In this document: piece after piece, positions 25,301 to 40,300 of the stretch
Position numbering within the stretch: position 1 is the first letter of the stretch
How the letters are laid out: the number at the start of each line of letters is the position of its first letter
Translations under genes and position numbers: made by a program
Notes under the pieces: model-generated
The model's database searches: none
Seen by the model: the letters and a program-made list of their open reading frames with translations, nothing else
What the model was told of the DNA's origin: nothing
Origin: Colius striatus
Taxonomy: Eukaryota > Chordata > Aves > Coliiformes > Coliidae
DNA length: 64,000 nt
Assembly (NCBI RefSeq): GCF_028858725.1
Contig: NC_084766.1
Coordinates: forward strand, 25,279,001 to 25,343,000
Direction: 5' to 3'

Positions 25301-28300
25301 CTAATAAAAGAGACCCTAATTTGAGAAAAAAAAAATCAACAGTTAAAAATCCCCCAAAGCCATATTTGCATTAAACTGAAGAATAAAAACAATCCCAAAC
25401 CCTGCAGTTTTAAAAATGCCTTGAAATAAAAATGATCCTCAGTTACAAAACAGACACATCTCCCTCAACTTGTAACCAATTACAATTCTCATCAGCCATT
25501 TAGGCAACAATTAGTGCAAATCTCCATTAAGAAGGTGCAGGACAAAGGACAATTGAAGAGTATGGCTTGATGGAAGGGAGGGGAAATAAAGGACAATCTT
25601 CTACATTCTAAGCACAAGGCTTGCTTTCACAGGATCTAAGCAATAAATATCAAAAGAAGAACACTTACAAAATATCACATTCGTTAAAGTTGGGCTGAAG
25701 ATGCTGCAATGGAAAGAGAGATCTAAACGAGACACCCATATTGACAAAAACAGCTGAGACATCAGCTAGTGAAGGAATCCATGGTTTAGACTGTTCATCA
25801 CTGATGGAAGCTACAAGTAAAAGACATGGAATGGATTAGTTTTTAATTTAGTCTTAGCATTAGTTCCTTTTAAGGGAAACAAATAAGCTCAGCAGGCTGC
25901 ATCGATTCTAGCAGCTCTCAGCTCAGAAGAGCTGGTACACTGAACAATATGCTTATTTTCAGAATGAGGAGGGGAATAAAAAAAAAGTGTAGTCTAACAC
26001 CTCCTTATGCTAGAAAAACACCTTCCCTATGGAACAGGTGAATTACTTTAAAGTGCCACCCATTTTCCCTTTCCATGACAAACAGCAGAATAAGCAAGGA
26101 GGCAGTACTTACTTTTAAGAGAACATACAAATCACTGTTCAGCTAAGAAGGTGTTATTGTGGGACTGGAAGTGGATCTAAATAAGATCTGAAAACAGGTA
26201 AGACTTCTAGAACAGAAGTGCTAAACAGAAGGAATTAATTTATTTGATAGAAATAAGAAGCTGTGCTCATTGCAAAAAGGGCTGTAAGTCTTGAAAGTCT
26301 GCAAACTGTGTAGAGGAATGTCTGTAGGACACTAAACTAGCACAATAACATGAAACTAGACACAGTGTTTTCCAAGCAGTGACAGGAGTCACTAGAATTC
26401 TGAACTGGGTCTATTTGGGGTCTTAGAACTAAGTTTGTAAAAAAAATAATAGAACATTATATACTCTCTCTCTCTCCATATATATATATATATATATATA
26501 TATATCTATATATCTATATCTATACACATTCAAGACACTGCAGGTTCAGATTTGAAATGTTCAATCCAGTAAAAACAAATAAAAACAAACAAAAAAAGTC
26601 CAAGAAAGATGCATCCTTAGAAAAGCACTGAAACAGAGTGTCTCAGAATGGTTTAAAGACTCTGCTTTTAAATTTTAAGGTGGTTAGCCAACTTCCCAAG
26701 AGCAAATGTAGCCTATTTCATCCTGCTCCAAGTTAGAGATCTGTTAGGATCTTCCTAGCCTTAATTCTTTGAATGCTCATTCAGAATCAAGCTTGATGCC
26801 AGCCAAACAAAAAATAAAGGAGGTTACCTTCTCTCTCCCATCAGCTTAGTCTGATTTCAAACAAGAATGAAAATATGGGGTACAATTTGGACATACTTTC
26901 AGAAGTACTTCAGAAGAACCACGTCATTTTACCAGTGTGACTGGAAGGCTTAAATGAATTAGTGACTTTTGATGGATCTGAATAAAGTGATGACACAGAG
27001 AACACAGAAAGGAACTTGTGTACAAGCATTTGAGGGTACAGATGAAGGAAGGCAAAACACACAAGATATGAGGAGCAGTATGGGCTGAAGCAGATCCTTG
27101 AAAGTGTGTTTTTGCAGGTATATGGTTCTTTTCACTTTGGCCATTTATCTGGAAAATAAACTATATAGTGCTACATACTGGGTATGATTATGTGAAAAAC
27201 ACCTCAGGGGCCTTAAGCTATGAAATGTACACCTGCATCTTCAAAAGTAAAAGATGGAGAAGAGGGTAAACTTTTGAGCAGACTGGAGCTCACATTTGGG
27301 TCAATTTTATTTGTGAAATAACAGAAGGGAGTTTAAAAGGCTCTGCACCAGATGCACTACTTTGCAAATACATGCCAGGACCACATCCTGTGGCACAGCT
27401 TGCACATACTCAGTGCAGACCAACTCCTAGCATTTGTGCATTACATAAGTAACAGAAGAACCTAAATTCCTGCCAGCATCACAGAACACAGCCAGTGCCT
27501 TTTATCTGCTCCCCAGTACCTTTCTGTACTTAATAAAAGGGAAATGAAATGCCTTCATTCAGGTGGTCAGTTTTCCATCCCTCAAATACTCACCGTTTTT
27601 TAGTGTTATGTCCATCAATCTGTCTAAAATCTGGGTGGAAACACAGTAGTCAGGATGAACAGATATCAACTGCAGTGAGAAAAGAAGCTACATGTCAAGC
27701 ACCAAGTTGCATGATGACATCAGTTTCAATTAAAAAAAGAGAAAGAAACAAACCCCAAACTCTTTAGTAAAATAAGAAACAGTAACAAAAAAACCCTCAC
27801 CAACCTCAAAGCCTCTAAAGCAAGATACATACCAAGGAGAACAGGATATTGTGAATATTATTCATAGCACCTGTGCACTACTTGAAATACTGTGAAATTA
27901 ATTCTCTGCAAAACCAGAATGCTGTAAGCCCACAATTAATTGGTTAGTTCATAAAGAGGTACTGATGGTTAAAAGAATGGAAAGCATCATGTATCCCTTT
28001 GGAATCTATTTGCATCTCTAACAGAACTGATGTCCTTCATCAGGAGCTGGGGCAGAGTCAAATACAATCTTTTCCAGTCACGGGCAAGTTGAACATGTGT
28101 AACACTACACTGAAACAATGAATTAGTATTTTGTAGAACTCTTAACTACAAAAACATGACTATGAAGTAAAGTTCAGGTTTCCTGGACGACTTCACCAGC
28201 CCAGGAAAAAAAATCTACTCTTTCTCCCTGAAGTGCTGGATGGTTTCCTGCTCTTTAAGTGGGCTGAATTGGCTCACACTGCTTCCTTATTACAGGAAGA

Positions 28301-31300
28301 CCAGGACTCACAGAAGGGGTGGAAGGTATTTTTTTTACTGACTGGAGGGAAGGACATAGAGGAACAGAATATTTCCCTTTAGGCAAAAGTAGAAAGCCAG
28401 TCGACAGACCAAAGCTGCAATTTCCCAGGTGGTCTGGCTTACTTTCTTGCTTCAGGCACAGTTAGAATGTGGTAAATAATACCAGAATGAAGACTGGAGA
28501 GGGGCATTTCTTGAGAAATAGAAAACAAATTCCTGAGGATTTAGACAGCACCACAGACATGTAGAAAGCAGAGAACAAACACATTTTCTTTTCTCCAATA
28601 ATGCAGGTATCTCTGATGATTGAGAAAGTGACAGATGTAGTAATGGTACTTTTGCCTATACTTTTACATGTATTTTGTTAGTTTTGTTTTAAAGGTGGAA
28701 GAAAATAAGATTAACATTTGCTTGTGTGCTTTGGCCTACACTACTATGTCCTGAAGTTTCTTCTCACCTAGCGTGTACCGCTCCCCTTGCAAAGGCAGCC
28801 ACACATGTGAAGATGGACAGGGACAAGTAGCTTTGCAGTCACTCAGAAAGCGTGGAGAAAAAGTGACCCTAGTGTTTTATCCCTAGTAACAGTCAAAGTA
28901 TTTCAGACTGGAGAACAAATCAGAACCCAGAAAGAAAGATTTTGCTCATTTAGAAGTTGTTAACCTAACACAGCAGATTCCCAACCTTGTTCTGGTTATT
29001 CCTGCTACAACTGGCTTCCAGGAAGATTTTTATACCTGGACAGAGTATAACTGCATAAATAGCGCAGTCTTACCTGGAAAAGCCACTTCAGTATTGGTAT
29101 GGGACACAAGATACAAGTGTAAGCAGAACTTAGAAAACCATTAATTGCTAAAGAAAGCTGCTGTGTTACTCCAGAACTGTAAGACAAAGAGGTGGGGAGA
29201 GAAGAGAAGAATCAATTAGTGGGTGAATCAGCACTTTCCCAAAAGTGAAAAGATCCTCCCCACCCCTCAGATTAGCATCAACAGCAAACAAAGACCTGAA
29301 TGTTCACACCAGATGTTTTCCTTATGGTCTCACCTATACAAAATACTCTAGTAATTAAACTTTATTTGTTATTTAGAGCAACTATGTCTTTCTCCAGAAT
29401 GCCATACTACATAATTTGGAAACACTTCTGTTATTAGCAAATAACAGCTTCAAGCATTGACTTACACTATCATAGTAGGAACAATTAAGTTTGTTTACAC
29501 AGTCAGGCTGCTGTGCTCAGTGAGACAACTGAATAAGATATTTTACTGCCCAGTGACCTTTACCAACACTTACAGAAGAACATGAAAACCTGTTTGAAAT
29601 TTTAAAATAGTCTTTTAAAGGAAGAGTCTAGAGGCAAACTAATGCAATTAAAATCAAACAGTCTAATCTCACTGTTCAAATCTGAGGTGCAAAAAGTAGC
29701 TGTTGGAAGAACAGAAAATATGTTATTTTTACTACAGAAATACCTTAGTTTTAGTCTTCTTTAGAAAGTCAAGTATGTCACTCAGTTGAACTACTGATAT
29801 TCAGTTTCCCATATAACCTTCTTTAGTTTTCTCTATTCCCAGCATCTACTAAGCCAGGTAGCTGTGGTGAGGGATGTGTATTAACTTCTCCATATACCCT
29901 CTGTCTGAGTGAGGATGTGGCTAGGAAGACATGTGTCAGCTGGACAACCAGTACATGCCAGTTGTGCCAACCAGGCAGCATGTATAAGCAATCAAATCTT
30001 AACTGCCTTCTGCAAGGCATGAGCTGCTTAATTCTCATTCCTCCAGTCACTGATTTACACAACACTTTCGAAGCTTATATCCTTGTGATCTTCAAAACAT
30101 ATTCAAACAGGCCTGAAGCCAAAAGAAGGAGAACACAAACAGCACTTCAAGAGACGAGAAGCCAGTCTCCTCCTCCTCCACACCCACAATGGCACATCTA
30201 GATGTGACATCCTTTAAGATTAAATGAATTCTCTCAGTTTCACTGATGCAAACTTGGAATGAAATGCCAACTGAAATAATCAGAATTTTTTAGAATTTAC
30301 ATTTGTAGTGTTAAGCCAGAATTTATTTGCAGCTGGACAACCTCACAAACATAAAATACAAATTCCCATGAGTTACGGAACAGTTGTTTATCTACGCACA
30401 GATTCACTGCCATCTCAGTAATGAATCTAACAGATGGCAAAAAATCATGACTTTCTGCAATTCTCATTAGGATTGCTTAAGTCCCAGGTTCATTCAGAAT
30501 GAAAACATAGAAGTCTTTGAGAAGATAAAGTGCAACGTTACAAGGTCACAAATCGATTCACCACAAAGGTCCTTCTTTCTATCTTGGGACAGTTAAGTTT
30601 TTGTTTAGTGTAACATTTCACTTCTGCATTTCTCCCACATACTGGCCAGATTACCAGTGACAGGCCAACAGCAGAAACACAGAAGAGGTCTTCAGAACCA
30701 CTGTTTTTTTTATCTTATGTCTCATTCAAGATGTTTTCTCCAGAACTACAGAGGAGGGAAGAAGGAAGCTTCAAGAAACAATACACTGTTCTGCAAAGCT
30801 AACCTGGAAAGAATTCCATGGAAAGGAAGTCACAGTCTTGCCTACTCAACTCAGTGAGACAGAGCTCATGTGCATGCAAAGGTACTATTTTATCTTCAAA
30901 ATTGCTAACACTGAAGAAAGTTTTACAAGTAAACACAACAGAATGAGGAGGATATTCTTACCTGAGAAGGAGCTTTTCTATAGGATTTCGAGGGATGAAT
31001 TGAAAATTCCTCAAGTCAAGGTCATGTTGATTGAAGATTTTCCCAGAGGTTGATAAATCAAATATCTCTTCTCCAGGGTGATAGTCAGGTATGGCATGAG
31101 CTACTACTGAAAATCTCTTTATAAATGCCCTGTAAAATTCAAAATGGCTTTTATGAATTGAAACATTGAGAGGTTATCTACTGTATCAGACATTTTCAGA
31201 TGAACACATCAGCCTTATACAAAAGCTGAACTGTTAAAATACAGTAATGTCCAAAAAAATCCACTCAATCCTACTAGATGTAAAAAAATATTTCACATTA

Positions 31301-34300
31301 AGCATATTAATAACAACTGATGGAAAGAGAGATTAGAAAAAGGCTAGAAAAGTGAAGAACTAAATTTAATTGGTTTTGGAGTTGGAAGGACCTGTGTTCT
31401 TCTGAGAGATCTTCATCTCTGCTGCTATTATCCTCATCATCTCCATCTGAAGAATCAGTTTCCCTTTCTTTCATGTCTTCCTGTAACCGTTTTTCTAGTT
31501 CATCTACCCTGGAATAACAGTAGCAGCAGAACATATCATTACCATTGAGTATTTACAACAGGAGACAACAAAACTTCAGCTCTGACCGTGAAACCAGGAG
31601 CCAGCGGCCAATCAGACATGGCAAAAGCATGTGAGACATTGCATCTGGGTAAAAAACAAGCATCTTCCCATTGCAGGATAGAAAGTGGATGTTTCCCAAA
31701 ACCTAATGAACTTCCAAGAGTACAACCAATCACTAGCTTGTGAGAGACAAACACCTGTAACCAACTTCTGATAGATATTTGCACAAACTTTCAGTCTTCT
31801 GGTCAAATTATTATTTTTTATCTTTTTTTTTTTGAAGTCACACTGTACTTTCTGTGTTAAAGTATCAGTTACAGAAGCATTCACTACTCCACAGCCTACA
31901 GTAACTAGGGTCAGATTCTTTAATCAAAACACTTAATCTCACATATATATCCACCACCACCATTTACCTTTAGTATAGATACACTACACTTTCTACCCAG
32001 AAGGTCCCTTGCAAGAACACTCATTAGTTCTGTTCAGTAAACTGTGTAACTAGTCAGATACCAATGGTCTACAACAGTTTAGAAACCAAATCTGAGCTAC
32101 AAATGCCTTTGGAGAAACAAGTACAGTTCGTCTACGGAAATAGTTCTATTTTGTGCCTGACCAGCAGCTGCTAGCTGGCTCAGTGACCTAGAACAAAGGC
32201 ATCAGTAAATCTAGCCTGGCTCTTGAAGGGTAGACAGATGTATCACAGATTACTCATCACTGCTCAGAAAGAGCCTGTCACTCAGCTCTTACAGTTCAGC
32301 TGTACTTGTAGGCCCCATCAGATGCATGTTGGTGGTATCAGCAGACAAAGCTTAGCTTGCTGCTACCCCAACTCCCTCAGTTTTGGGAACATGAGGTAAG
32401 TTTGAACTTCTATAATATTATCCCAAATTTTTCAAAGCAGCTTTAAAAAACAAACCTTTTAGATTCTTCTTTCTCCTTCAAGAGATTTTCTAAGCTGTTC
32501 ACATATGACACCTGGCTAACAACAGGAGGCTTAGAAAGCTGTAAATGAAATAGTAAGAAATTTTTAAGAATACCACAAGCTATCAACTCACTGAGTAATA
32601 CACAAACTTCATAAAACCAGAAACCTTTTCCAATTGTAATGATACTTTACCTGAAGGTAAAAACTCAAAGGAGACCCCGAAAAGCTAGGAAGAGTGACAG
32701 TTCAGGTTTTGCAGTCCTTTGACAGTTTTATATAATGGTCAAATCTAGCTCAGTGATTAATTTAGAAACAACTGTGCTTCACAGTAGATCTGAACAGCAA
32801 TGCAAGTCTCTGCTGCTCTGCCTGAGGCTGACCTCCAGCCAACCTTCACAAAAAGCATTAGCGTCAGAAGCCTTTTACCTCACACTTCTATCATTATCAT
32901 CCACTGAGACCCCAAGAATCCCCATTCTTGTGTATAAGACAAGAAACTCAAAAAGTGATCCAATATCTCTTTGTTACTTTCATGAGTCCCCAGAGGGCAA
33001 AGCACCAGGTTTGCTAAGACAAAACAAACCTTCCTATCAAAATTCAAACCCAAATTAAGCACTGCCTTTCTGACACTACCTTCTTAAATTGCAAGCCTCT
33101 TAACAGTGACAAAGCTTCTTCCTGTAAGCCCCTTCATTCTATGGGAATATAATTTAATGGGAGCATAACACTCTGACTGGGGACTAGTATATGGAAAAAC
33201 CATGCCCACGGAAATTTTGTGACAATTCATAACTGTTTTGTCTTACTTGACCATGCAGAAAGAGGCAAGGCCAAATGTTGTGGTTACATACACAAACGTT
33301 TGATCTAGGCTGCACCTGTTTATCAGTCTTAACCTTTAATTACATAGATATGTTAATTAAGATTGAGGAATATGTGTACAACCTCAAAAGCCCGATCTGT
33401 AACGTGCCTGCATAATGAGTTTTAAAGACAGATTAAATAATTATGTCTGTTCAACATCTGCCTACAGAGACAGTAACTCAGTCAATAAATAAACCAGTGT
33501 AAAGACTTAAAAATGGGAGGGGAGAAGAGAGAGTATGAGAGTATTTATGCAGGTACTCTGTTTGTTTTCTACTGTAGAAAATGGCAGTGGGCTGACCCAG
33601 CCAGCAGCTTGTTCCTTTTCCTACCCTATGGTGCAGGGAGTGAATAAGAAGAGAAAAAGCAAGAAAACTCATGTATTGTGATAAAGACAGTTTGCCACGT
33701 GAGGGAAGAAGGACTAAGAGCAGGGGAAATAAAAAGGCAATCAGCTCAGCACCTCCCACAAGCAGAAGGATGCCCAGCTGGACTCCAAGTAATGGCTACA
33801 TGCCAGATCAACTCCCCCAGCTTGGTTTGAATAGCTGAGTGTGACACTGTGCCATGGAATATATCCCTATGGTCAGCTGGGGTCAGCTGTCCAGGCTCTG
33901 CTCCCTCCCAGCTTTTTGCCCTATTCACTGTAGGGGCAAGAGTGGGAAGAAGTTAAAGCCTTGGTGCTGTGAAAATCCTGACCCTCAATAGCCAGAAGAC
34001 TGGTCTCTTAGCAACACTGTTTTTGTCCAAAACATGCAGCACCACACAGTTCTTACGAAGAAAATTACCTTCAACCCAGGCAGACTTGGTACAAAACCTC
34101 TTCATTTAGATGCAGGCCATTTCCAACCTGTACCAACTTTGTCAGGAGTGCCACACTAAGCCCTACTGAAGGATCTTCCTACTTAAAACATTACAATAAA
34201 ACTTAAAAATCACAACTTCTTTGACAAGCTGTTACTGAAAAAATAGACTAACTTTTGAAAGCACAGAACAATTCATCCTTATAATATCCTGCAAACCAGG

Positions 34301-37300
34301 ATTCAAATATTTCATCTATCCTTTGTGAGCAGAAGTAATCATTCAGTTATTTAAAATCCTTTCTAAAATACTTCCAATCTCCATGAAATCCACCCTTAAA
34401 GAAAACATGCTTACAGATCAAGGACTCATTACAGATTTCTGACAATCGCAGACTGTGACAAGGATATCTGACTGGAGTCTAGCACAAAGATCTCCCAATG
34501 TTTAGATCAATTTCCTCTAATTAACTTCAACTCATAAAAATCTTACCTGATCAGGAAAACATAAACATTAGACCCCACACATCTTCTAAATGTGACCTCC
34601 TGCCTTTTTCTTTAGGAGTCAAAAGCAAAAATAGAACTCCTAAACCCTACCAAAAGACAGAGAGTAACAGAATCTGGCTGTACAGATCATCTTCGAGCCA
34701 TCCCAAGGACTAGCAGAGTAACACGCAAAGCCTTTCTCTGACTACATTGCACTGTACAGCACAGGACCCTTAAGCTGAGTAACCAGTTTTGCAGGCCAAT
34801 AACTCTGAGTTTTCATGCATTATGAATAACGGGGGGAAATCATATTAAAAAGTACAACATAACAAAGCTGATGTGATGTTTTCCTTGTTTTTCAGTCACT
34901 TACATGAAGCTTCAGCAATGGGGTCCTCATGTCCTGAGAAAAACTGTTGAGACAAGACTCTTCTAGAGTTCCTGCCTGTGGCTTGGGACTTGAATAAAGA
35001 ATTTCTTGCAGTGGCATGAATATGTCATCATCATCGTCATCATCATCATCTAGACTACATTTCAATATCTCATCTTCACTATCAAAGCTGCTTTTTGATT
35101 TTCCATTCAATTTGGACTTGTCTGTACAAGTGCTTTCACCTCTTCTCTCTCCTGAGAGCTGTGCAGACATATGACTACTGTTCATGCACCCTTCTTTAAA
35201 AGGCAAAGTATGGGGAATGCTCGTACCAGTCTCTTCTGGGAGTGTAAGTTTCCCACAAACTTCCCCTGCACAAGAATCCGAAGCACTTTCTGAAGTCTTG
35301 TCTTTTGTATTTGACAAACCATTGCTGGATTGAACACTGCAAGTGTTATTGTGTGGGTGTCTTTCTGATCTTTTCCCACGTTGCTCTTTCTTAGCATCCA
35401 ATACCTGAGAGAAGCCATCAGTCTGGAGGTGAGATTTCACACCTTTTGTTTGTGTTAAGTCGTGAGGAGAAGGCAACACAGCACTTTTTTCCTGAGAAAT
35501 AGGAAGGGACTTTTCCAAGAAAAAGCATGAGTTAGCCACCTGCAATTGATTCTCTTTGGTATCTGCCTCAGAGATGTGGTTATTTTTACCAGGGCCTTGT
35601 GCAGAACATGAAGATGACAAACTTCCAGAGGAGCAATTCTTTTTCTCGGTTGAATCTCTTGAGTTGAGGTATTCCTCTGGAAGCGTGGAATCGCATCTAG
35701 ATAGAGCAGCAGCCTCTTTTAGCTGCACAATATCACCACAAGTAGACTTCAGAAGGATATTTTTTACAAAGGGAGACACCTTATTTTTGCACTTTGCAGA
35801 TGATGCATTAAAAGCAGGGTCATTAAAATCTGATACTTCAGAATGATTTGAACCGGCTGCATTCACACTCATGGCAGGGTGTTTTCTTTTCTTAGGAACA
35901 TGTGGTTTTTTGGCTTGCCCAGAAGACATCTTGGAGCTAAGGCAGCATGAAGAAACTGACTGCTTCTTCCACATACCATTGGCCATCTCAGGTGATGTTC
36001 TCAATGCATTTGGAGAAGAAGTCTCATGTTTTGAAACCTTCTTTGTTTTTGGTTGAGATGGGTCATCTATAAAGAGTTTAAGAGAAAAGTAAACAGCTGT
36101 TGCCATGTTTCAAAATAAAAGGAAAGAAAAAGCACCTATAAGTTTACCCTTTAAAAAGCTGACTTCTGTTTTTAAGCAATTATGACTGAGATTTTAATCA
36201 GAAACTACAATGTTTCCATTCTCCTTGTACACAGTGGAGCACGAGATTTAGCTGATGCTGTATCATTATGCTGTTCTTGTAACAAACTTGGAAAAGAAAT
36301 GAAATCTTTTATTTTAAAGCAGCTCAGTAGCCACCATTGAACACCCTTCCTATACATTAGAATCAATCAGTCTTTGGAAAGAGATAGTAGTCCAGTCGAG
36401 GGGTGGGACTGGAAGAAAGTTAATTTAACCATAATAAGTGTTAGAAATAATGAACAGTGTGAAAAGTATTTTGGAAATACTGCAATAATTTGAATAGTGC
36501 TCATTTAAAAAAGCATTCAGAACGTGAAGAAATTTGTCTGCAGATGATGGTTCTATGGCATCAGAGCCCATCTTCCTCACCACACCTTTCTCCTTCCTCC
36601 CTTAAGCTACACCAGCCCCAGACACTTGATGAAGCTGATGTTGGCTGAGAACTTCCCAACTCAATTTTCAGACAGATCAGCTTCTCCAACTGCTGGACAA
36701 GTCCCAGTGCCAGAACAGGAAGAAAGTGAAGCACAGCAGCAGAGTCTGATAGGTTTAAACAGCGATGGACCCACAACATGAGACTACTCTCCTTGGTTTG
36801 GGTTCCCTTCCATCTCCTTTCTTTTTAATCATCCTGCTGACTTAGCTCAAGCGTCTACTTGTGAGCTTTTTATATTCAGTTCTACCTATTGCATAACAAA
36901 GCGACGTGCTTAAAAAGGACAAAACCCAACAAGAACACCAGCTAAACTTTACTGTTTAGCTCAACAAGAATGCTGTTTTTGGATTAAGCTTAAAGGCAAA
37001 GTTTATTCAGCACTGCAGTGAATGTGAATTCTCCAAAATGCAAGAGAAATTAAAAATACTAAGGGCTTAAGATAAAAAAAAATCACAACTTCTAATTGTT
37101 ATAAAAAATCTGGTTTTCACTAAAACCCCAATTTACTTTTAAACTAAAGTTTGCCATATTTAAAATAACCTTCACTCTACAGGACTAGATTTTATTTTGA
37201 GAGATAAAATAGAAAAACATGACTTCAAGGAAAAAGAGCCATTTAACAGGACACTAAATGATGAACTTGAATGCCTAAGTAATTCCACATTACCTGTACT

Positions 37301-40300
37301 GCTTCTACCTAAGGCAGTCTCCCTTGAACCAGAATGTGGTATTTTTCTTAAAGGACATCCATTTCCCTAAAAAAAAAAGATGGAGGGGGAAAAAATGTTA
37401 ACAGCACACTTTTTAGAAACAGGATGTTGACATCTTGAGCCAAGTGTGGAATCCTGCACACACTTAGTTCCGCACACCCCAAAAATACAGTAATATACTT
37501 CATTTCAAGGGAAACTTCAGACATAGCTGCAAATATCTCAGCAAAAGACTTGCTACAGCTCAAATCTTTTCTTCAGATTGTCCCCTCAACCTTTAGGGCC
37601 ATTAGTCACTTCTGTCCTTGGGCTATATTGCAATATAGCCAAGTTTTCTTTCCTCAAACAAGTCATTAGGAACATGACAGACAAGCAAATACAGAAGGAG
37701 GGTTGCTAAGGAGAAAAGGAAACAAGCCAAACACTCTTTTTTTTCCATTCACAGCACATGATGGAGGCACACCTAATGATCTTCCTCCCAAGTAACCAGC
37801 AACCTTTTAAAGGGTTTTCTTGGTTGGTAAATAAGTGAATGTAACTCAACCTGTAATGAAATGCTACGTACTTACTAGGACCATTCCCAACTTTTGTCTA
37901 AACACTCTGGCTTAAGTTCATAAATTGGAATTGCTATTAGCTTGACAAATTTCTGCTAGTTAGATGTTGCAGTTGTTCCCTAAGCTACACTGTAGGAAAA
38001 CACAAGATTCTAAGACATTTAAGACACAGATTTTTTTTTTTTCTTTAAAGACAATTTAAAGTTAGTTTCTGTTGCATTTCCTTCCATACTTGCATCTAGC
38101 ACAGAGTATCTTCCCTGCTTTCAAACGAAGATTTCTCATCCAGCATACCCAAGCATGCCCTAAAATTTACAAAGGGACAGCAAAAGAGCATAAACTTTTG
38201 TTCCATCTGAAAAAGGCAGCAACAAGAATCTCATCCTAAACTGAATAATAAAAATCAAATACAACAAAATCAGATGCACAATGGGTCACTGATTTGCACC
38301 TTTATCAACCCTTTTAAACACACCTGATGCAACATGCTTGTTCCTGAGAATGGCTTTACAGGATGTGGCTTAGATTCCTTCGTTCTATGTTTCTTCCTTT
38401 TCCTTTCTCTGCAAAGAGTTTCCAGTGTCAATCTGAACTCAGGATCAGTAGGACTGCAGGGCAAAGTCCTAGGAAGGCCTGGGTTTTGAGACACAGAGGT
38501 GTTGTTTGCAGTGCCATTATTTTTAGTACAGGCTTTTTGAGCATCAGCCTCTGATGATGGAACCCGTTTGTCAGAGTCCGAATTAGTGTCTTCTAGATCC
38601 ATACAGTTGGTTTTCTGTTCCCAACTATTTCCACAGGATAATGCTTCTCTTGTTACACCCAGACACTCCCCATTTTTTCCCTCTTCCAACTTGACAGTTT
38701 CATCCTCTTTGGCCAAGAAACAGGCATGAGACCCTGCAAAGAGTTTTTTAATCACAACTTTCGGGTATGATGAATCCAGCATCTTTCTTGCTCTGCCATT
38801 CTCCGCAATGATTACACTGTCCTTTTCCTCCTCAATGCCTCTCCGAAAGGCATCTATCACAGAACTTGTGTTTGGTGTTTTAACTGGCATCTGTTTTCTT
38901 CCAACATCCTTTGGAGAAGATATTTTGTTTTCAAAACGGTCAGCATATAAAACTGAGAGTCCAATTCCTGCTTCTTTTACAGCTTTTCTGCCTTTTGAAC
39001 ACAACACAGTTCTGTCTTTATGGCCAAGACCTGAGAGAGAGAAGACAAATCATTCACACTATTATTGAAAACCAAAATCTTATAGGACTGTATTATTTGA
39101 AATGTTCTCTCTCACATGCAATCCAAACTTAATTAATCGTTTAGTTTTGCTAATGCCATGTGATCTATTTCATATCAAAGAACCACATGATCTGTGTCAC
39201 AGCTTCAGCTATTACAAACAACAACAGGTAAATGTGAGACAATCATTGAATAAAATAATAAGTTATTATTATTCCATTTATTAAAACTAAATTTAGTTTA
39301 TCAGGAAATTAATGCTTTTGGTTAAACTATTAGAAAAAAATTAAATGTGTACTTTTGGACATATTTGGTAAGCTATGCTCATTGCTGCTCCAATTCAGAA
39401 TGAGATCAGACTATACTTCTGTACACTCATATAATGAAAACTCCTATAAATATCTTCCATTTAAAAACATATTTACCTTGGTTTAAAACTGGTTTGAAGA
39501 ACTCTGTAATGGACTGGTTTCTGAAGAGAAAACACAACTTTAGCTTTGTAAAAGAACAATATCTAAATGCCCATACAGTAAACATTGATACAATTACAAT
39601 GCTGTCATTTATTTCTGATAGCTCTTTCTGATACATCACAGAAAGAATCATCCTCCTTATTGCCTTCTAGCCTTCACTCTGTTTGGTTAACAATCTGTCA
39701 GTTTCCTTGCTCAAATCATTTCCTTTACTATTCCAGTAAGTCCTTCCAGCTTAAAGGAAGCTTTCTTAAACTGGACTGACTTCACTTGTACCCAGTACTC
39801 TAGGTGAGACCTCAGCAGTACCTTATGTGATTGTGTTAACAACTTCCCAATCTCCACTGCCAACATTTTGAGCTGGTAGTTACTACTGTAATCATTTATT
39901 TTTGTCAAGTGTGATAGTGGTAAGCAGCCAGACTTAACATCATCAGCGACCAAACCCGCTTCACTTCATTCTTAGTTGCTGTCAAGTCTGACCACAAAGT
40001 TCTAATTGCAAGCTGTAAAATTTAACTAAGCCTGTAGCGTTCTTCACGTTGTCCCAGCTCCTTGTGGCTTTTTTCACACATCTGGTGCCAGGCTGGGATG
40101 CAAATTCCTATCAGCACTGTTACCAGGCTTCTCAGCAGGAAACTGTACCAGCACTGCCCCTTAACAAAATACATGTCTGTAGTCTCTCTTCCAGCCTAGG
40201 CTACAGGCATCTTCTGGCTTCCAAAAGAAACAGCCTACAACCATCTCATTTTTATATATGAACAAGGTAATTCACAGCTTTAAATCAGAGGTGTTGTCTC

